From: Mycolicibacterium canariasense
GTDB taxonomy: Bacteria; Actinomycetota; Actinomycetes; Mycobacteriales; Mycobacteriaceae
Reading direction: 5' to 3'
Length of the DNA: 64,000 nucleotides
NCBI RefSeq assembly: GCF_002101555.1
Contig: NZ_LQOL01000042.1
Span: 186,001-250,000 of the forward strand
The translations under genes were made by a program, and so were the position numbers. Each line of letters opens with the position of its first letter. The stretch's first letter is position 1. The notes under the pieces are model-generated. The model was not told the origin of the DNA. It searched no databases and saw only the letters and a list, made by a program, of their open reading frames with translations. This document shows, piece by piece, positions 27,250-36,074 of the stretch.

Positions 27250-29772
27250 TCAGGCCAGCACCTCGACGTAACCCTCGGTGCCGGCCACCCGGATCCGTTG
27301 TCCGTCCCGGATCCGCGTCGTGGCGCCCTCGACGCCCACGACGGCGGGCAGCCCGTATTCCCTGGCGATCACCGCGCCGTGGGTCATCAGCCCGCCCACC
27401 TCGGTCACCAGTCCGCCGATACCGACGAACAGCGGCGTCCAGCTGGGATCGGTGTATGCGGTGACCAAGATGTCACCGGCCGCCAGCCGAGCGGAGGCGA
27501 AGTCCGTCACGACGCGCGCGCGTCCCTCCACCGTCCCGGCCGACACGGCAAGACCCGGCAGTGCACCGGACGGCAGGCCACTCCGCTGGTAGGCACCGAT
27601 GACGGCTTCTCCGTCGGAGGTGAGTACCCGCGGTGGCCGCAGCTGCTGATAGCTGCGCAGCGCCGCCTTGCGTTCCTCGATGAGGCGATCGTCCACTCGG
27701 TGGGTGCGGCAGACCTCATGCAACTCCTGCAGTCTGAGGTAGTAGGCGTCGTCGGGCGCGCGCAGGACACCGGCCTGTACGAGGCGCTGCGCCTCGCCCA
27801 GCAGGGCCCGCTTGTAGACGAAATAGCGGCACACCATGCCGTACTTGGGATATTCGCGGTAGCCGGCAAAGGCGCGCAGCCGGTCGATCATCGATTCGGT
27901 CTCGGCGGCCTTGGCGGTACCGTCCGGCAGCGCCCGCAACCGGGCGAGCAGTTCGCGCTTCTTCGCCTCGGCTTGGCGGCGGCCCGTTTCCAGGCGCCGT
28001 TGCGCCTCGCCCGGTGCGAAGTTCGCGATATTGGCCAGGATCGTCGGCACCAGGGCCGACGGCTGTTCACTCCACCGCGGCCTGGTGATGTCGATCTCGC
28101 CGGTGCACCGCATGCCGTACCTGCCCAGGAAGTCCTGCAGGGCGCGCCGGGCCTGCCGCCCGCCCGGCACGTCGCCGAGTGCGGCCAGCACGTCGCCGTC
28201 GGTGTCGCGCCAGCCGGCCAGTAAGGCCACCACATCCGAGTGGGGCCGCATCGCGTCGGCGACGTCGAGCAGCGCGAGCCCCATCTCCGATGTCACGTTG
28301 TGCGGCACCGACTGGCTGAGCACGTCGGCGGGGTTCGTCTCACCCAGCCAGTCCCGCAGGTGGTCGTTGAGCCAGTGGGCGGCGTCCATCCCGGCCATGA
28401 TCACCTGGGTGCTCTCCGGTGCGAACAGGATGCGTTGCAGCTCCGCGAAATCCGCCATGATGAACTCGACGAGTGCTGGTCCCGACAACGGTTCGATATC
28501 GCGTTCGAGGGCCGCGAGGCCGGCCCGGCTCCGCTCGATCAGCCCGGTGACGGTGGCCGGATCGGGGACGGTCGGCGGCTCGGTCACGCCCGGCTCGCCG
28601 GGCTGATCCGGTTGCGTGCCGACGACGCCCACGCGTTCGGCGATGCTCTGCAGGGCACCGCCGGTCAGCGGGTCCGATCTGAGGAAGCCCTCGACCAGCG
28701 CCGCGCGGCTCGCCGGCACCTGCAGCGCGTCCGTCACGTCGACGAAGAGCCGGCCCCCGGCCTCGGCCATCGGCCGCCGGGTGGTCAACTGCCACACGGA
28801 CAGGCCCAGCGGGGTCATCGCGTCGGTCATCATCTGCTGATGGCACACGGAGACGAAGACATGCGTGCGTTCGTCGTCGACCTCGGGGACGGGGAACAGC
28901 GTGGTGATGGGCCGGGACTGCACGACGTGGAAATCGCCGTCGAGCAGGCACCATTCGATGTCCTGAGGATGGCCGAAGTGTGCTTCGATGCGGCGGCCCA
29001 GCCGCACCAGGCCGAGCAGGTCGGCATCGGTGAGCACCGGCCGTCCGGCCGCGAGGGTGGCGGTCTCGACCGTCGCGTCGCGTACCCGGTACAGGTCGGC
29101 GTCGGCCCGGCCGGAAACCAGGGCGTCGCCGAGGCCGAACACGGCCTCCACCGTGGCCACCCGGCGATTGCCCGATACCGGATCGGCCGTGAACAGCACA
29201 CCGGCGGCCTGTGCGGGCACCATCAGCTGCACCAGCACCGCCATCCGGATCTTCTTGTGGTCAAACCGATTACGCAACCGGTAGCCGATCACCCGGTCGG
29301 TGAACAGCGAGGCCCAGCAGCGCTTCACGTGGCCGACGATCTCCCGGTGCCCGACCACGTCGAGGTAGGAGTCCTGCTGCCCGGCGAACGATGCGGTGGC
29401 CAGATCTTCGGCCGTCGCACTCGAGCGCACCGCGCAGGGCCGCTCTACACCCAGCCGGGTCACGGCGCCGCGGATCGCCGTCTCGATTTCGGCTGGCATG
29501 GCGGCCCTTTCGAGCGTCGCACGCAGTTGTGCGCTCAGCGCGCCGATGGCGTCGTGGTCGTCGGCGTCCAGCCCGGACAGCCGCTCCAGCAGGGCGGCGT
29601 GCGACGGGACGGCGGTGACGAACCGATCGAATGCCTGCACCGTCACACAGAACCCGGGTGGCACCGCAAACCCGTTGCGCGCGAGTTCGCCCAGTCGGGC
29701 GGCCTTGCCGCCGACCAGCGCCCGCGCGCCGAGGTCGACCGTGTCCAGATCCAACGTATAAGCCGGCACCAT
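27250..29772 (-). CDS. rph: PEP-utilising/PPDK-type enzyme, rifamycin phosphotransferase-like
   Basis: 840 aa from ATG at 29772 (MVPAYTLDLD); an in-frame ATG at 29820 adds a non-conserved leader. Domain order matches rifampin phosphotransferase: ATP-grasp domain (VGGKAARLGELARNGFAVPPGFCVT, AVRSSATAEDLATASFAGQQDSYL, QDIEWCLLDGDFHVVQSRPI), a central substrate domain, and a C-terminal swivelling His domain with TDPSWTPLFVGIGGLVTEVGG, LMTHGAVIAREYGLPAVVG and catalytic His798. RPH transfers the ATP beta-phosphate to the rifamycin ansa bridge. Length is near the ~865 of Listeria RPH. Plain phosphoenolpyruvate synthase is less likely because the His-domain signature is RPH-like. Convergent with the sorbosone-dehydrogenase-like gene, stops 10 bp apart. 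Confidence 0.82.
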   Translation of the reverse strand: MVPAYTLDLDTVDLGARALVGGKAARLGELARNGFAVPPGFCVTVQAFDRFVTAVPSHAALLERLSGLDADDHDAIGALSAQLRATLERAAMPAEIETAIRGAVTRLGVERPCAVRSSATAEDLATASFAGQQDSYLDVVGHREIVGHVKRCWASLFTDRVIGYRLRNRFDHKKIRMAVLVQLMVPAQAAGVLFTADPVSGNRRVATVEAVFGLGDALVSGRADADLYRVRDATVETATLAAGRPVLTDADLLGLVRLGRRIEAHFGHPQDIEWCLLDGDFHVVQSRPITTLFPVPEVDDERTHVFVSVCHQQMMTDAMTPLGLSVWQLTTRRPMAEAGGRLFVDVTDALQVPASRAALVEGFLRSDPLTGGALQSIAERVGVVGTQPDQPGEPGVTEPPTVPDPATVTGLIERSRAGLAALERDIEPLSGPALVEFIMADFAELQRILFAPESTQVIMAGMDAAHWLNDHLRDWLGETNPADVLSQSVPHNVTSEMGLALLDVADAMRPHSDVVALLAGWRDTDGDVLAALGDVPGGRQARRALQDFLGRYGMRCTGEIDITRPRWSEQPSALVPTILANIANFAPGEAQRRLETGRRQAEAKKRELLARLRALPDGTAKAAETESMIDRLRAFAGYREYPKYGMVCRYFVYKRALLGEAQRLVQAGVLRAPDDAYYLRLQELHEVCRTHRVDDRLIEERKAALRSYQQLRPPRVLTSDGEAVIGAYQRSGLPSGALPGLAVSAGTVEGRARVVTDFASARLAAGDILVTAYTDPSWTPLFVGIGGLVTEVGGLMTHGAVIAREYGLPAVVGVEGATTRIRDGQRIRVAGTEGYVEVLA

Positions 29773-30030
29773 TCCCCCATTCAGCCGCTTTCGCCCGTGC
29801 GGGAAGCGATTATGGGGCAAAAATCACGAGCTCATGAGGGCCGCCGCGCGCCGGTATACTGAAGGCAACAGCGTCCTCGTGTTCCGGGGACAGATCCGAT
29901 TCTTCGCCGCACATCGCGCCTTCCGGCAATTCTCTTGTGGCATAAGCGTTATCAGGCCGTGACGAAAGTTGACAGTGAGTCAGCTGTGATTATCCTGAGC
30001 TTCTCGAAAGTTTGCCAGAAGGGGATCGCC

Positions 30031-31113
30031 GTGCCGAGCGTTGCCGCATGCTTCCTGCGCCTTGCCGTCGGCATCGCGGTGCTCACGGTCACCTCGGCCG
30101 TTGCCACCGGCATCGGGGCTCCGGTCGCCGCCGCGGCCGACGGCCGCACCCTATTGGCGAACGCGGTGGCCAACACCCGCGGTTCCTATCTGGTCTACAA
30201 CTTCGGCCCAGGGTTTCCGGCGCCGATGCTCAACGCCGCCGGCCAGTGGTACGAGATGAGCAACGGCGGCCACCTGATGATCATCAAGGGCGCCACCGGG
30301 CGGCTGACCCCACGGTTGCTGGTGGACTCACACACCGGCTATCAATCACGCTGCGAGCGCACCCCCGGTGCCCGCACCGCCGAAGGACTGCTGCAGGCCT
30401 CGGAAATCTATTCGCCCATCGCGGCGTGGCAGGCGTTGGGCCGCCCGACCATTGCCGTCAACGCCAACTTCTTCGACATCCGCGGACAACGCGGCGGGTC
30501 GTGGAAGACGACGGGCTGCAGCTCGCCACTGGGCGCCTACGTGGACAACACCCGCGGGCAGGGCAAGGCCAACGCAGCGGTGACGGGCACCCTGGCCTAC
30601 GCGGGCAAGCAGGGGTTGTCCGGCGGCAACGAGATCTGGACACCCCTGTCCACCATGATCCTGCCCGTCTCGGGCGCCCCCTTCGTGATAAGCCCCCGTG
30701 CCGGCGACGATTTCGACGCCGCGACGCCGGTCGTCACCGACCTGATGAACAAGGGCACCCGCTTCGTCGCGGTCAGCGGTCTGGGCCTGCTGGCGCCCGG
30801 TGACACCGGACAGATGAACGACCCCGGCCCGTCGGCCGCCCGCACCGCGCTGGCCTACGCACGCCAGCGCGACGAGATGTACGTCTTCCAGGGCGGCAGC
30901 TACACTCCCGATCAGATCCAAGACCTGTTCCGCGGGTTGGGCAGTGACACCGCCATCCTGCTCGACGGTGGCGGGTCGTCGGCCATCGTGCTGCGGCGCG
31001 ACAGCGGCGGCATGTGGGCCGGCGCCGGCGTGCCCAAGGGGTCGTGTGACACCTATCAGGTGCTGTGCGACTCGCGCGAACGCGCGCTGCCGGCCTGGCT
31101 CGCCTTCAACTGA
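30031..31113 (+). CDS. Secreted phosphodiester glycosidase (NAGPA-domain) protein
   Basis: 360 aa from GTG at 30031 with AAGGGG upstream; the frame is open earlier but only this start gives a signal peptide (residues ~1-35, ending PVAAAADG). The mature protein has the NAGPA fold: ANFFDIRGQRGGSW, WTPLSTMILPV, and the hallmark LLDGGGSSAIVLRRDSGG near the C-terminus. NAGPA-domain enzymes hydrolyse phosphodiester-linked sugars, in bacteria often in wall polymer metabolism. Four conserved-looking cysteines in the mature part may form disulfides. Convergent with the repeat-tailed secreted protein, stops 13 bp apart. The substrate is not known. Confidence 0.85.
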   Translation: MPSVAACFLRLAVGIAVLTVTSAVATGIGAPVAAAADGRTLLANAVANTRGSYLVYNFGPGFPAPMLNAAGQWYEMSNGGHLMIIKGATGRLTPRLLVDSHTGYQSRCERTPGARTAEGLLQASEIYSPIAAWQALGRPTIAVNANFFDIRGQRGGSWKTTGCSSPLGAYVDNTRGQGKANAAVTGTLAYAGKQGLSGGNEIWTPLSTMILPVSGAPFVISPRAGDDFDAATPVVTDLMNKGTRFVAVSGLGLLAPGDTGQMNDPGPSAARTALAYARQRDEMYVFQGGSYTPDQIQDLFRGLGSDTAILLDGGGSSAIVLRRDSGGMWAGAGVPKGSCDTYQVLCDSRERALPAWLAFN

Positions 31114-31126
31114 AAGACGTCGGGGT

Positions 31127-33562
31127 TCAGGCGGCCTCACCCGTCGAACCGGCGTCCGCCTTCTTCGTCGTGGTCGACCTGGCACCGGCCTTGGTCTCCG
31201 AATCGGCCGCGGCCGGCTTCTTCTTCGGGTGCAGCGCCCGGGTGATATCGCGAACGGCGTTGCTCAGCGGGTCCTGCTTCTTGGCCTTGGGTTTCGGCGT
31301 CGTCTGGGCCGTGGGCGTGCCGGCCTTGGTGGTGTCGGTCTTGGCGGTATCGGACTTCTCGGTACCGCTCTTGGTGGTGTCGGTCTTATCCGTTTCGGTC
31401 TTGTCCGTATCGGTCTTGGCCGTATCGGTCTTGTCCGTATCGGTCTTGTCGGTATCTGCCTCGTCCGTATCGGTCTTGGCCGTGTCCGTCTCGGTGTCGG
31501 ACTTCTCGGTGTCGGACTTCTCGGTGTCGGACTTCTCGGTGTCGGGGGTCGCCGTGGCGTCCTCCGACGCCGCATGCCGGGGCTCGTTACCCGAATCCTC
31601 GGGAACGGGAGTCCCAACCGGTGCCGCATGCTTACCGGTCGAGGTGGCCTCGTCGGCGGTGGTCGCCGCCAACGTCACGGTCTGGGCACCGGCGGTCGGC
31701 AGGGCGTCGGCCTTATCCAGTCCAGCGGCGGCCAACCCGGCATTCGCTGCGTCGGTGGCCGCCTTGGTCAGCTCCTTGGCCAGGCTGCCGCTGGTGATGC
31801 CCTTGACCAGCTTCACCAGTTCGTCGATCACGTTGGGCGGTGCCGCCGTCGGGTGACCGCTGAAGAACTCCTTCTGGAAACCGTTCACCAGCGACTTGAT
31901 CACATCGTTGACCACCTGTCCCGGGTTCACGTGCGGGAACGAGAAGAACGGGGTCGGGGTGGCGGCGTCGGTCAGCGTCCTGGTGTACGTCCCGTCGGGA
32001 TTGCGCACCACATCGGTGTAGCCCAGGTTCACCAAGCTGGTCAGCGCGGGCGCCAGCGCGTTCGCGAGCCGGATCGGGAAGGTACCCAGCGTGCCGAAGC
32101 TCACCGCGTTGAGCACGTCCCCGGTCAGGTACAGCGGTTCCAGCAGCGGCAGCGTCGCGGCGGGCAGGGTGAGATAGATGTTGAGCGCCAAGGGGTTTCC
32201 GGCGGTGATGTTGCCCACCACATCGCCCACCGCATCGCCGACCTGTTCCAGGACGGTGTCCAGCGTCAAGCCGCGCAGAATGTAGCTGGCACCCACGGTG
32301 CCGGCCATCAGGTTGTTGGCCAGCGTGAAGGGATTCGGCCAGGCAGCGAAGTCGGAGAACGGCTGGTACTGGACGGTCGCATCGATCTTCACCGGCAGCA
32401 CATTGGCGCCGCCGACGGCCAGACCGGTGTTGAGCAGGGGCAGTCCGCCGCTGTGGGTGGCCGCGGTATCCGGGGCCAACAGGTCGATGCCGAGCAGGTC
32501 ACCGAGCGGGTAGAAGCGCGAGAACATACCGCCGTTCGCCCGGCCCAGGTTGTTCAGCAGCACCATCGGCAGCACGGTGAAATTGCCGACCAGCGGATGG
32601 TCACCGGACTGCGTGCCGCCGGGCTGCTTGGCCAACTCGGCCAGGATCTTGGGGTAGGCCGCCCCGGTGGCGAAGGCGCCCAACCCGATTCCGGCCACGA
32701 TGGGGATCCGCACGTCGGTGATGTTGAGCAGTTCCAGCGGCAGCGCATCGGTGACCGCGTGCAGGGTGTTCACCAGCAGTTGCAGCGGCGCGCCGAGGAT
32801 GGGCCCGAGACCGTCGATGACGTCGCTGGCCCGCTCGAACACGATATCCAGCAGACCGTCGCCGCTGATATCCAGATAGGGTGTCGAATTGATGGCCTGG
32901 GCAACGGCATTCGGGGTTCCCGGGGTCCAGCCGATGTCCACGCCGAGCATCTTCAGCAGACCGAAGGCCGGCCCGGGGGTGATGACGTTGACGCCGGGGA
33001 TGTCAAGGTTGGCCAGGTCGACGATGTTGGACAGGTCCAGGCCGAGCAGCCCGAGCAGGGCGCTCAAGGTCACGTTGCCCGAGGAATCGGTGAGGCCGAT
33101 CGCATCAAGCACCGGGATGAGCGCCCCGGAGACCACCGACCCGAGCGCGCCGTCGAGCAGCGAGCCGAGATTGATTTTGACCGCGCCCAGTACCTGGTCG
33201 AGCAGGTCCAGCGGGATCTTGTCGAGGATGTCGCTGATGTTGATGTTCAGTCCGCCGGTCAGTGCGGGGACGCTCACCCGGTTCACCAGCGCGTTCGCGA
33301 TGGCGGCGTACAGGTCCTGGGCCGCGTTGTACGCCGAATTACCCAGTCCGCCAGTGATATCCGACAACACCCCGGGCGGCGGGAACAAACTCGTGGACGC
33401 CGCGAGGTGCAGTGGCTGGTCGTGGACCAGGCGCAGCTCGGGACGTGGCTGCAGCGGCTGTGGTGCGGCCGCCCCGACCGTCAGCGCCGTGGCGGTGACG
33501 GTCGCCGCCCCCACCACCGCGAGCCGTCTCGTCCGCTCCGTCACCGCGCGATGATTCCCCAT
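31127..33562 (-). CDS. Secreted PE-PPE-like protein with TD(K/A) repeat tail
   Basis: 811 aa from ATG at 33562. Signal peptide (residues ~1-34, TATALTVGAAAPQPLQP). The long middle is rich in L/G/D (LLGLLGLDLSNIVDLANLDIPGVNVITPG), and residues ~430-560 resemble the hydrolase-like PE-PPE C-terminal domain found in several exported mycobacterial proteins (LPLLEPLYLTGDVLNAVSFGT... LVNLGYTDVVRNPDGTY). The last ~160 residues are a highly charged Thr/Asp/Lys repeat region ending in basic KKKPAAADSETKAG. Exported and probably wall-associated; the catalytic role is uncertain because no clear Ser-His-Asp set is evident. I do not recognise a characterised orthologue. Confidence 0.78.
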   Translation of the reverse strand: MGNHRAVTERTRRLAVVGAATVTATALTVGAAAPQPLQPRPELRLVHDQPLHLAASTSLFPPPGVLSDITGGLGNSAYNAAQDLYAAIANALVNRVSVPALTGGLNINISDILDKIPLDLLDQVLGAVKINLGSLLDGALGSVVSGALIPVLDAIGLTDSSGNVTLSALLGLLGLDLSNIVDLANLDIPGVNVITPGPAFGLLKMLGVDIGWTPGTPNAVAQAINSTPYLDISGDGLLDIVFERASDVIDGLGPILGAPLQLLVNTLHAVTDALPLELLNITDVRIPIVAGIGLGAFATGAAYPKILAELAKQPGGTQSGDHPLVGNFTVLPMVLLNNLGRANGGMFSRFYPLGDLLGIDLLAPDTAATHSGGLPLLNTGLAVGGANVLPVKIDATVQYQPFSDFAAWPNPFTLANNLMAGTVGASYILRGLTLDTVLEQVGDAVGDVVGNITAGNPLALNIYLTLPAATLPLLEPLYLTGDVLNAVSFGTLGTFPIRLANALAPALTSLVNLGYTDVVRNPDGTYTRTLTDAATPTPFFSFPHVNPGQVVNDVIKSLVNGFQKEFFSGHPTAAPPNVIDELVKLVKGITSGSLAKELTKAATDAANAGLAAAGLDKADALPTAGAQTVTLAATTADEATSTGKHAAPVGTPVPEDSGNEPRHAASEDATATPDTEKSDTEKSDTEKSDTETDTAKTDTDEADTDKTDTDKTDTAKTDTDKTETDKTDTTKSGTEKSDTAKTDTTKAGTPTAQTTPKPKAKKQDPLSNAVRDITRALHPKKKPAAADSETKAGARSTTTKKADAGSTGEAA
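31318..31547. repeat. 15-bp-period coding repeat in the TD(K/A) tail
   Basis: Imperfect tandem units, most clearly three copies of TTCTCGGTGTCGGAC at about 31500-31547 and a longer run of TCGGTCTTGTCCGTA-like units. On the coding strand they give DTEKS, DTAKT and DTDKT pentads. The period equals five codons, so copy changes keep the frame. Confidence 0.85.
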
Positions 33563-34154
33563 GACGCACACGCCTCCCCGTAGCCTGCCAGCCGATGCAC
33601 AGGACGGTAACACCCGGATCACACCCCCTCCATGGTTTTGCGGGGAAACTCTCGGCCACGTCGAAGGCTTGTGCGCGTTGGGTTTTGGTCAGGACTGCCG
33701 CACGATCCGGTCCCGCAAAGAAGAGGGGGTATCCGCCATCGATGTCGCCGGGACCCTCGGTGCCGACACCGACGAGGCAGCGCGGGCGGGGCCGTCACGA
33801 GGTCAGAGCCGTGTGCACCACCTGGACGAGCGCCGCCGGTCGGACCGCGGCGCTGCGAAATCGACACCGCCTTGCGCATTTCAGCAACGGTGCCGGGTAT
33901 GCCGTTCGCGTTGTCCCGGAGTCAGTACGGCCGCCCGTCGTCGACCACGGGCGGCCGACATTCGCACGCATCGCCGTGGGCTGAAGCGCCGGCTGTCGGC
34001 GCTGGGGGTGACCACCACCCGCCCGCGCGATCCGCGCGGGCGCGGCAGCACCGCCCTGGTCCCGGACAGCTGGCCGATCTTATTGACCTGCATCCGCTTT
34101 CGCCACTGCTCGGTGCTGACAGCCGCCACCGGCCCGGCCACCACGACGGTCGCG
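33563..34154. other. 592-bp stretch without a convincing gene
   Basis: No frame on either strand shows recognisable domains. The longest open stretch on the minus strand (33881-34165, 94 residues) overlaps the DUF1275 stop and ends Arg-rich; I cannot support it as a gene. The segment separates the mce1-DUF1275 run from the repeat-tailed secreted protein and should hold the latter's promoter. Confidence 0.5.
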
Positions 34155-34829
34155 CTAATCGGCATTCCCGGGTCCGAACGCGAAGATGGCCGCCGAAACC
34201 GCGACGATCGCGGCAGCCAGACCGATCACCGGGGCGACGGTGTATCGGCTCAACGTCGCCCCGAGCACCGCGCCGCCGCACATGGTGAGTACGACGGTAT
34301 AGCGCAGCCTCTCGCCCTGCCCCGTGCCGCCGGCCAACCGGCTGTCGAACCCGATCCCGACGATGGTGGAGGTGAGCACCGTGGTGCTCAACTCCTGGAT
34401 ACCGAACTGCCGTGCGGTGGCGTTCTGACAGCCGAAGCTCACCGCGAGACCGGCGATCAAAATCAGCTTGCTGTCGTCGCGGTAGTCGAGCACGCCGGCT
34501 CCGGCGAGCACGGCCATGGTCGCGATGATCGCCGCTTCGACAACCAGCGTCACCACCAGCCATCGGCGCACCCGCGCATCGAGATGCCGCGCCAGCCGTC
34601 CACCGAGCACCGTTCCGGCGACGAAACCGGGGAACGCGACGGCCGCTGCGGTGAGGTCCACCCCCGACCCCGGGACGAACCAGAAACCCAGGAAGATCAC
34701 GTTGCCCGTCATGTTGGCCACGAAGACGTGGCCGAGCACCAGCACGCTCACCGCGTCCACCACGCCGGTGGCGAAGGTCAACAGCAGCAGGGCCGTCACG
34801 GTCGACCGCCGGGACACCGGGGAGCGCAT
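34155..34829 (-). CDS. DUF1275 (YoaK-like) membrane protein at end of mce1 run
   Basis: 224 aa, polytopic with six or seven hydrophobic segments. The DUF1275 signature is clear: LLLTFATGVVDAVSVLVLGHVFVANMTGNVIFLGF at the N-terminus and AVSFGCQNATARQFGIQELSTTVLTSTIVGI mid-protein. Family members are small inner-membrane proteins of unknown transport role. It starts 7 bp after the stop of the last Mce-associated gene on the same strand, so it is probably co-transcribed with the mce1 operon. This is not how the M. tuberculosis operon ends as I recall it. Confidence 0.85.
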   Translation of the reverse strand: MRSPVSRRSTVTALLLLTFATGVVDAVSVLVLGHVFVANMTGNVIFLGFWFVPGSGVDLTAAAVAFPGFVAGTVLGGRLARHLDARVRRWLVVTLVVEAAIIATMAVLAGAGVLDYRDDSKLILIAGLAVSFGCQNATARQFGIQELSTTVLTSTIVGIGFDSRLAGGTGQGERLRYTVVLTMCGGAVLGATLSRYTVAPVIGLAAAIVAVSAAIFAFGPGNAD

Positions 34830-34836
34830 CGCGCGC

Positions 34837-35556
34837 CTACAGCCGCGGGGTGAGATCCAGTGAGGTGACCGGCGTCATCTCGGTGATCAGCCAGGTGGAG
34901 TTTCGTCGCTCCAGCGTCAGCCGGTAGGACAAATACCGCAGTGACGGGATGTTCTTGGTGACCGGGCTGGTCGCCACCGAATTGGTGTACACCAGCGCGG
35001 TCGCCTGGCCGGGGCTGATCGTCTCGATGGCCGCGCCGAGCACCTGGGTGCTGTTGGAGACCTGGGCCTGCTTGTTCGGCGCGACGATCGCGTCGATGTA
35101 CTGGCGGTACTGGGCGGCGAAGTCGCCGCCGAGGTACTTCTCGGCCCGGTCGGGCAGGGACTCCATGTCTTCGGGCGTGTACGTCCACAGCGTCGTGATG
35201 GCATTGGTCGCGGTGCGGGCGATCTCCAGCTTGGTGTGCACCAGCGCCCGGTCGGACAGGTACTGCTGTGCCGTGGCGCCGGCGAAGGCACCGGCCGCGA
35301 CGAACAGCAGGGCCGCGACCACGGCCGCGGTCTTCAAGGCCCGGCTTGCCGTGCGGTGCGGCACCAGCACGGGATCGGCCGCCGCGACCTCAGGCTCGGC
35401 TCCCGGCTCGGCTCCGGGCTCGGTTTCCGGCTCGGCTGGGGCGGCCACGAGCTTGTTCCCGCCGGCCCGCGCCGCCTTCCCGGTCGGCTGGGCCTCGGTC
35501 TGCTCGTCGCTGGACCCGGTGGTCAGATCACCTGGATCAGCCGGCTGATCTTCCAC
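34837..35556 (-). CDS. Mce-associated membrane protein 1D (Rv0178-like)
   Basis: 239 aa from GTG at 35556, overlapping the upstream gene by 34 bp. An acidic/proline cytosolic head (EPETEPGAEPGAEPEVAAADP), one transmembrane helix (~96-118) and an extracytoplasmic NTF2-like domain (AEKYLGGDFAAQYRQYIDAIVAPNKQ... NSTWLITEMTPVTSLDLTP). This domain plan defines Mce-associated proteins; related ones stabilise Mce complexes in mycobacteria. It ends the four-gene Mce-associated cluster in the order of Rv0175-Rv0178. Direct function is inferred from position. Confidence 0.85.
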   Translation of the reverse strand: MEDQPADPGDLTTGSSDEQTEAQPTGKAARAGGNKLVAAPAEPETEPGAEPGAEPEVAAADPVLVPHRTASRALKTAAVVAALLFVAAGAFAGATAQQYLSDRALVHTKLEIARTATNAITTLWTYTPEDMESLPDRAEKYLGGDFAAQYRQYIDAIVAPNKQAQVSNSTQVLGAAIETISPGQATALVYTNSVATSPVTKNIPSLRYLSYRLTLERRNSTWLITEMTPVTSLDLTPRL

Positions 35557-36074
35557 TGGCGCCCTTCCTGAATAGTCGTTGCCAGCCAACGGCTCCCGGT
35601 CTCGATGGTCTGCTTCCCGTCGGGTGTCTTGGAGGTCATCTTCGTCGCGACCAGGACGTCGGCGCTGCCGTTGTCGTTCCAGCGCTGCACGCCCGCAGCC
35701 AGCACGGTACCGGTCGTCGGCTCGGCGCGGGCCACCTGGATGACGATCTCGTTCTGCTTCTCGGTGAACTGCTTGACGAATTCGCCGGTGCCCTGCGCCT
35801 TGATCCGGTCGGCGTAGTCGTTGGCGTGGAACGGGTCCATGGTGGTGTAGACGGTCATGAAGTCGCGGACGTAGGCCAACGCGGAGGCATCCCGGCGCTC
35901 GGTGCGACGGTCCGATTCGTGCGCCATCGCCATGATCGTGCACGCCCCGATGATGGCGGCCAGCACCACCGCGCAGACACCGCCGACCAGCGGCAGGCCC
36001 CATCGCCTCGGTGGGTTGCGCACGGTCACAAAGAGTTCGGGCGTGCCGGGATCGACCTGGCGGCGGGGGCTCAT
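35523..36074 (-). CDS. Mce-associated membrane protein 1C (Rv0177-like)
   Basis: 183 aa from ATG at 36074, whose ATGA overlaps the RDD gene stop. Short cytosolic N-terminus, a transmembrane helix at ~27-50 (WGLPLVGGVCAVVLAAIIGACTIMAMA), then an extracytoplasmic NTF2-like domain (DRIKAQGTGEFVKQFTEKQNEIV...GRQWKISRLIQVI). The terminal W-K-I-S-R-L is the conserved last strand. Coupled by overlap to both neighbours, indicating tight stoichiometry with the Mce1 complex. Confidence 0.86.
   Translation of the reverse strand: MSPRRQVDPGTPELFVTVRNPPRRWGLPLVGGVCAVVLAAIIGACTIMAMAHESDRRTERRDASALAYVRDFMTVYTTMDPFHANDYADRIKAQGTGEFVKQFTEKQNEIVIQVARAEPTTGTVLAAGVQRWNDNGSADVLVATKMTSKTPDGKQTIETGSRWLATTIQEGRQWKISRLIQVI

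Noticed and set aside
30944..33583. 879-codon plus-strand frame opposite the repeat-tailed protein
   Set aside because: Antisense to a gene with signal peptide and repeats; Gln/Arg/Gly-rich and without recognisable domains.
33561..34853. Long plus-strand frame of 430 codons in the 33.6-34.9 kb region
   Set aside because: It is antisense to the DUF1275 gene, rich in Arg/His/Gln, and has no domain; typical of a shadow frame in high-GC DNA.
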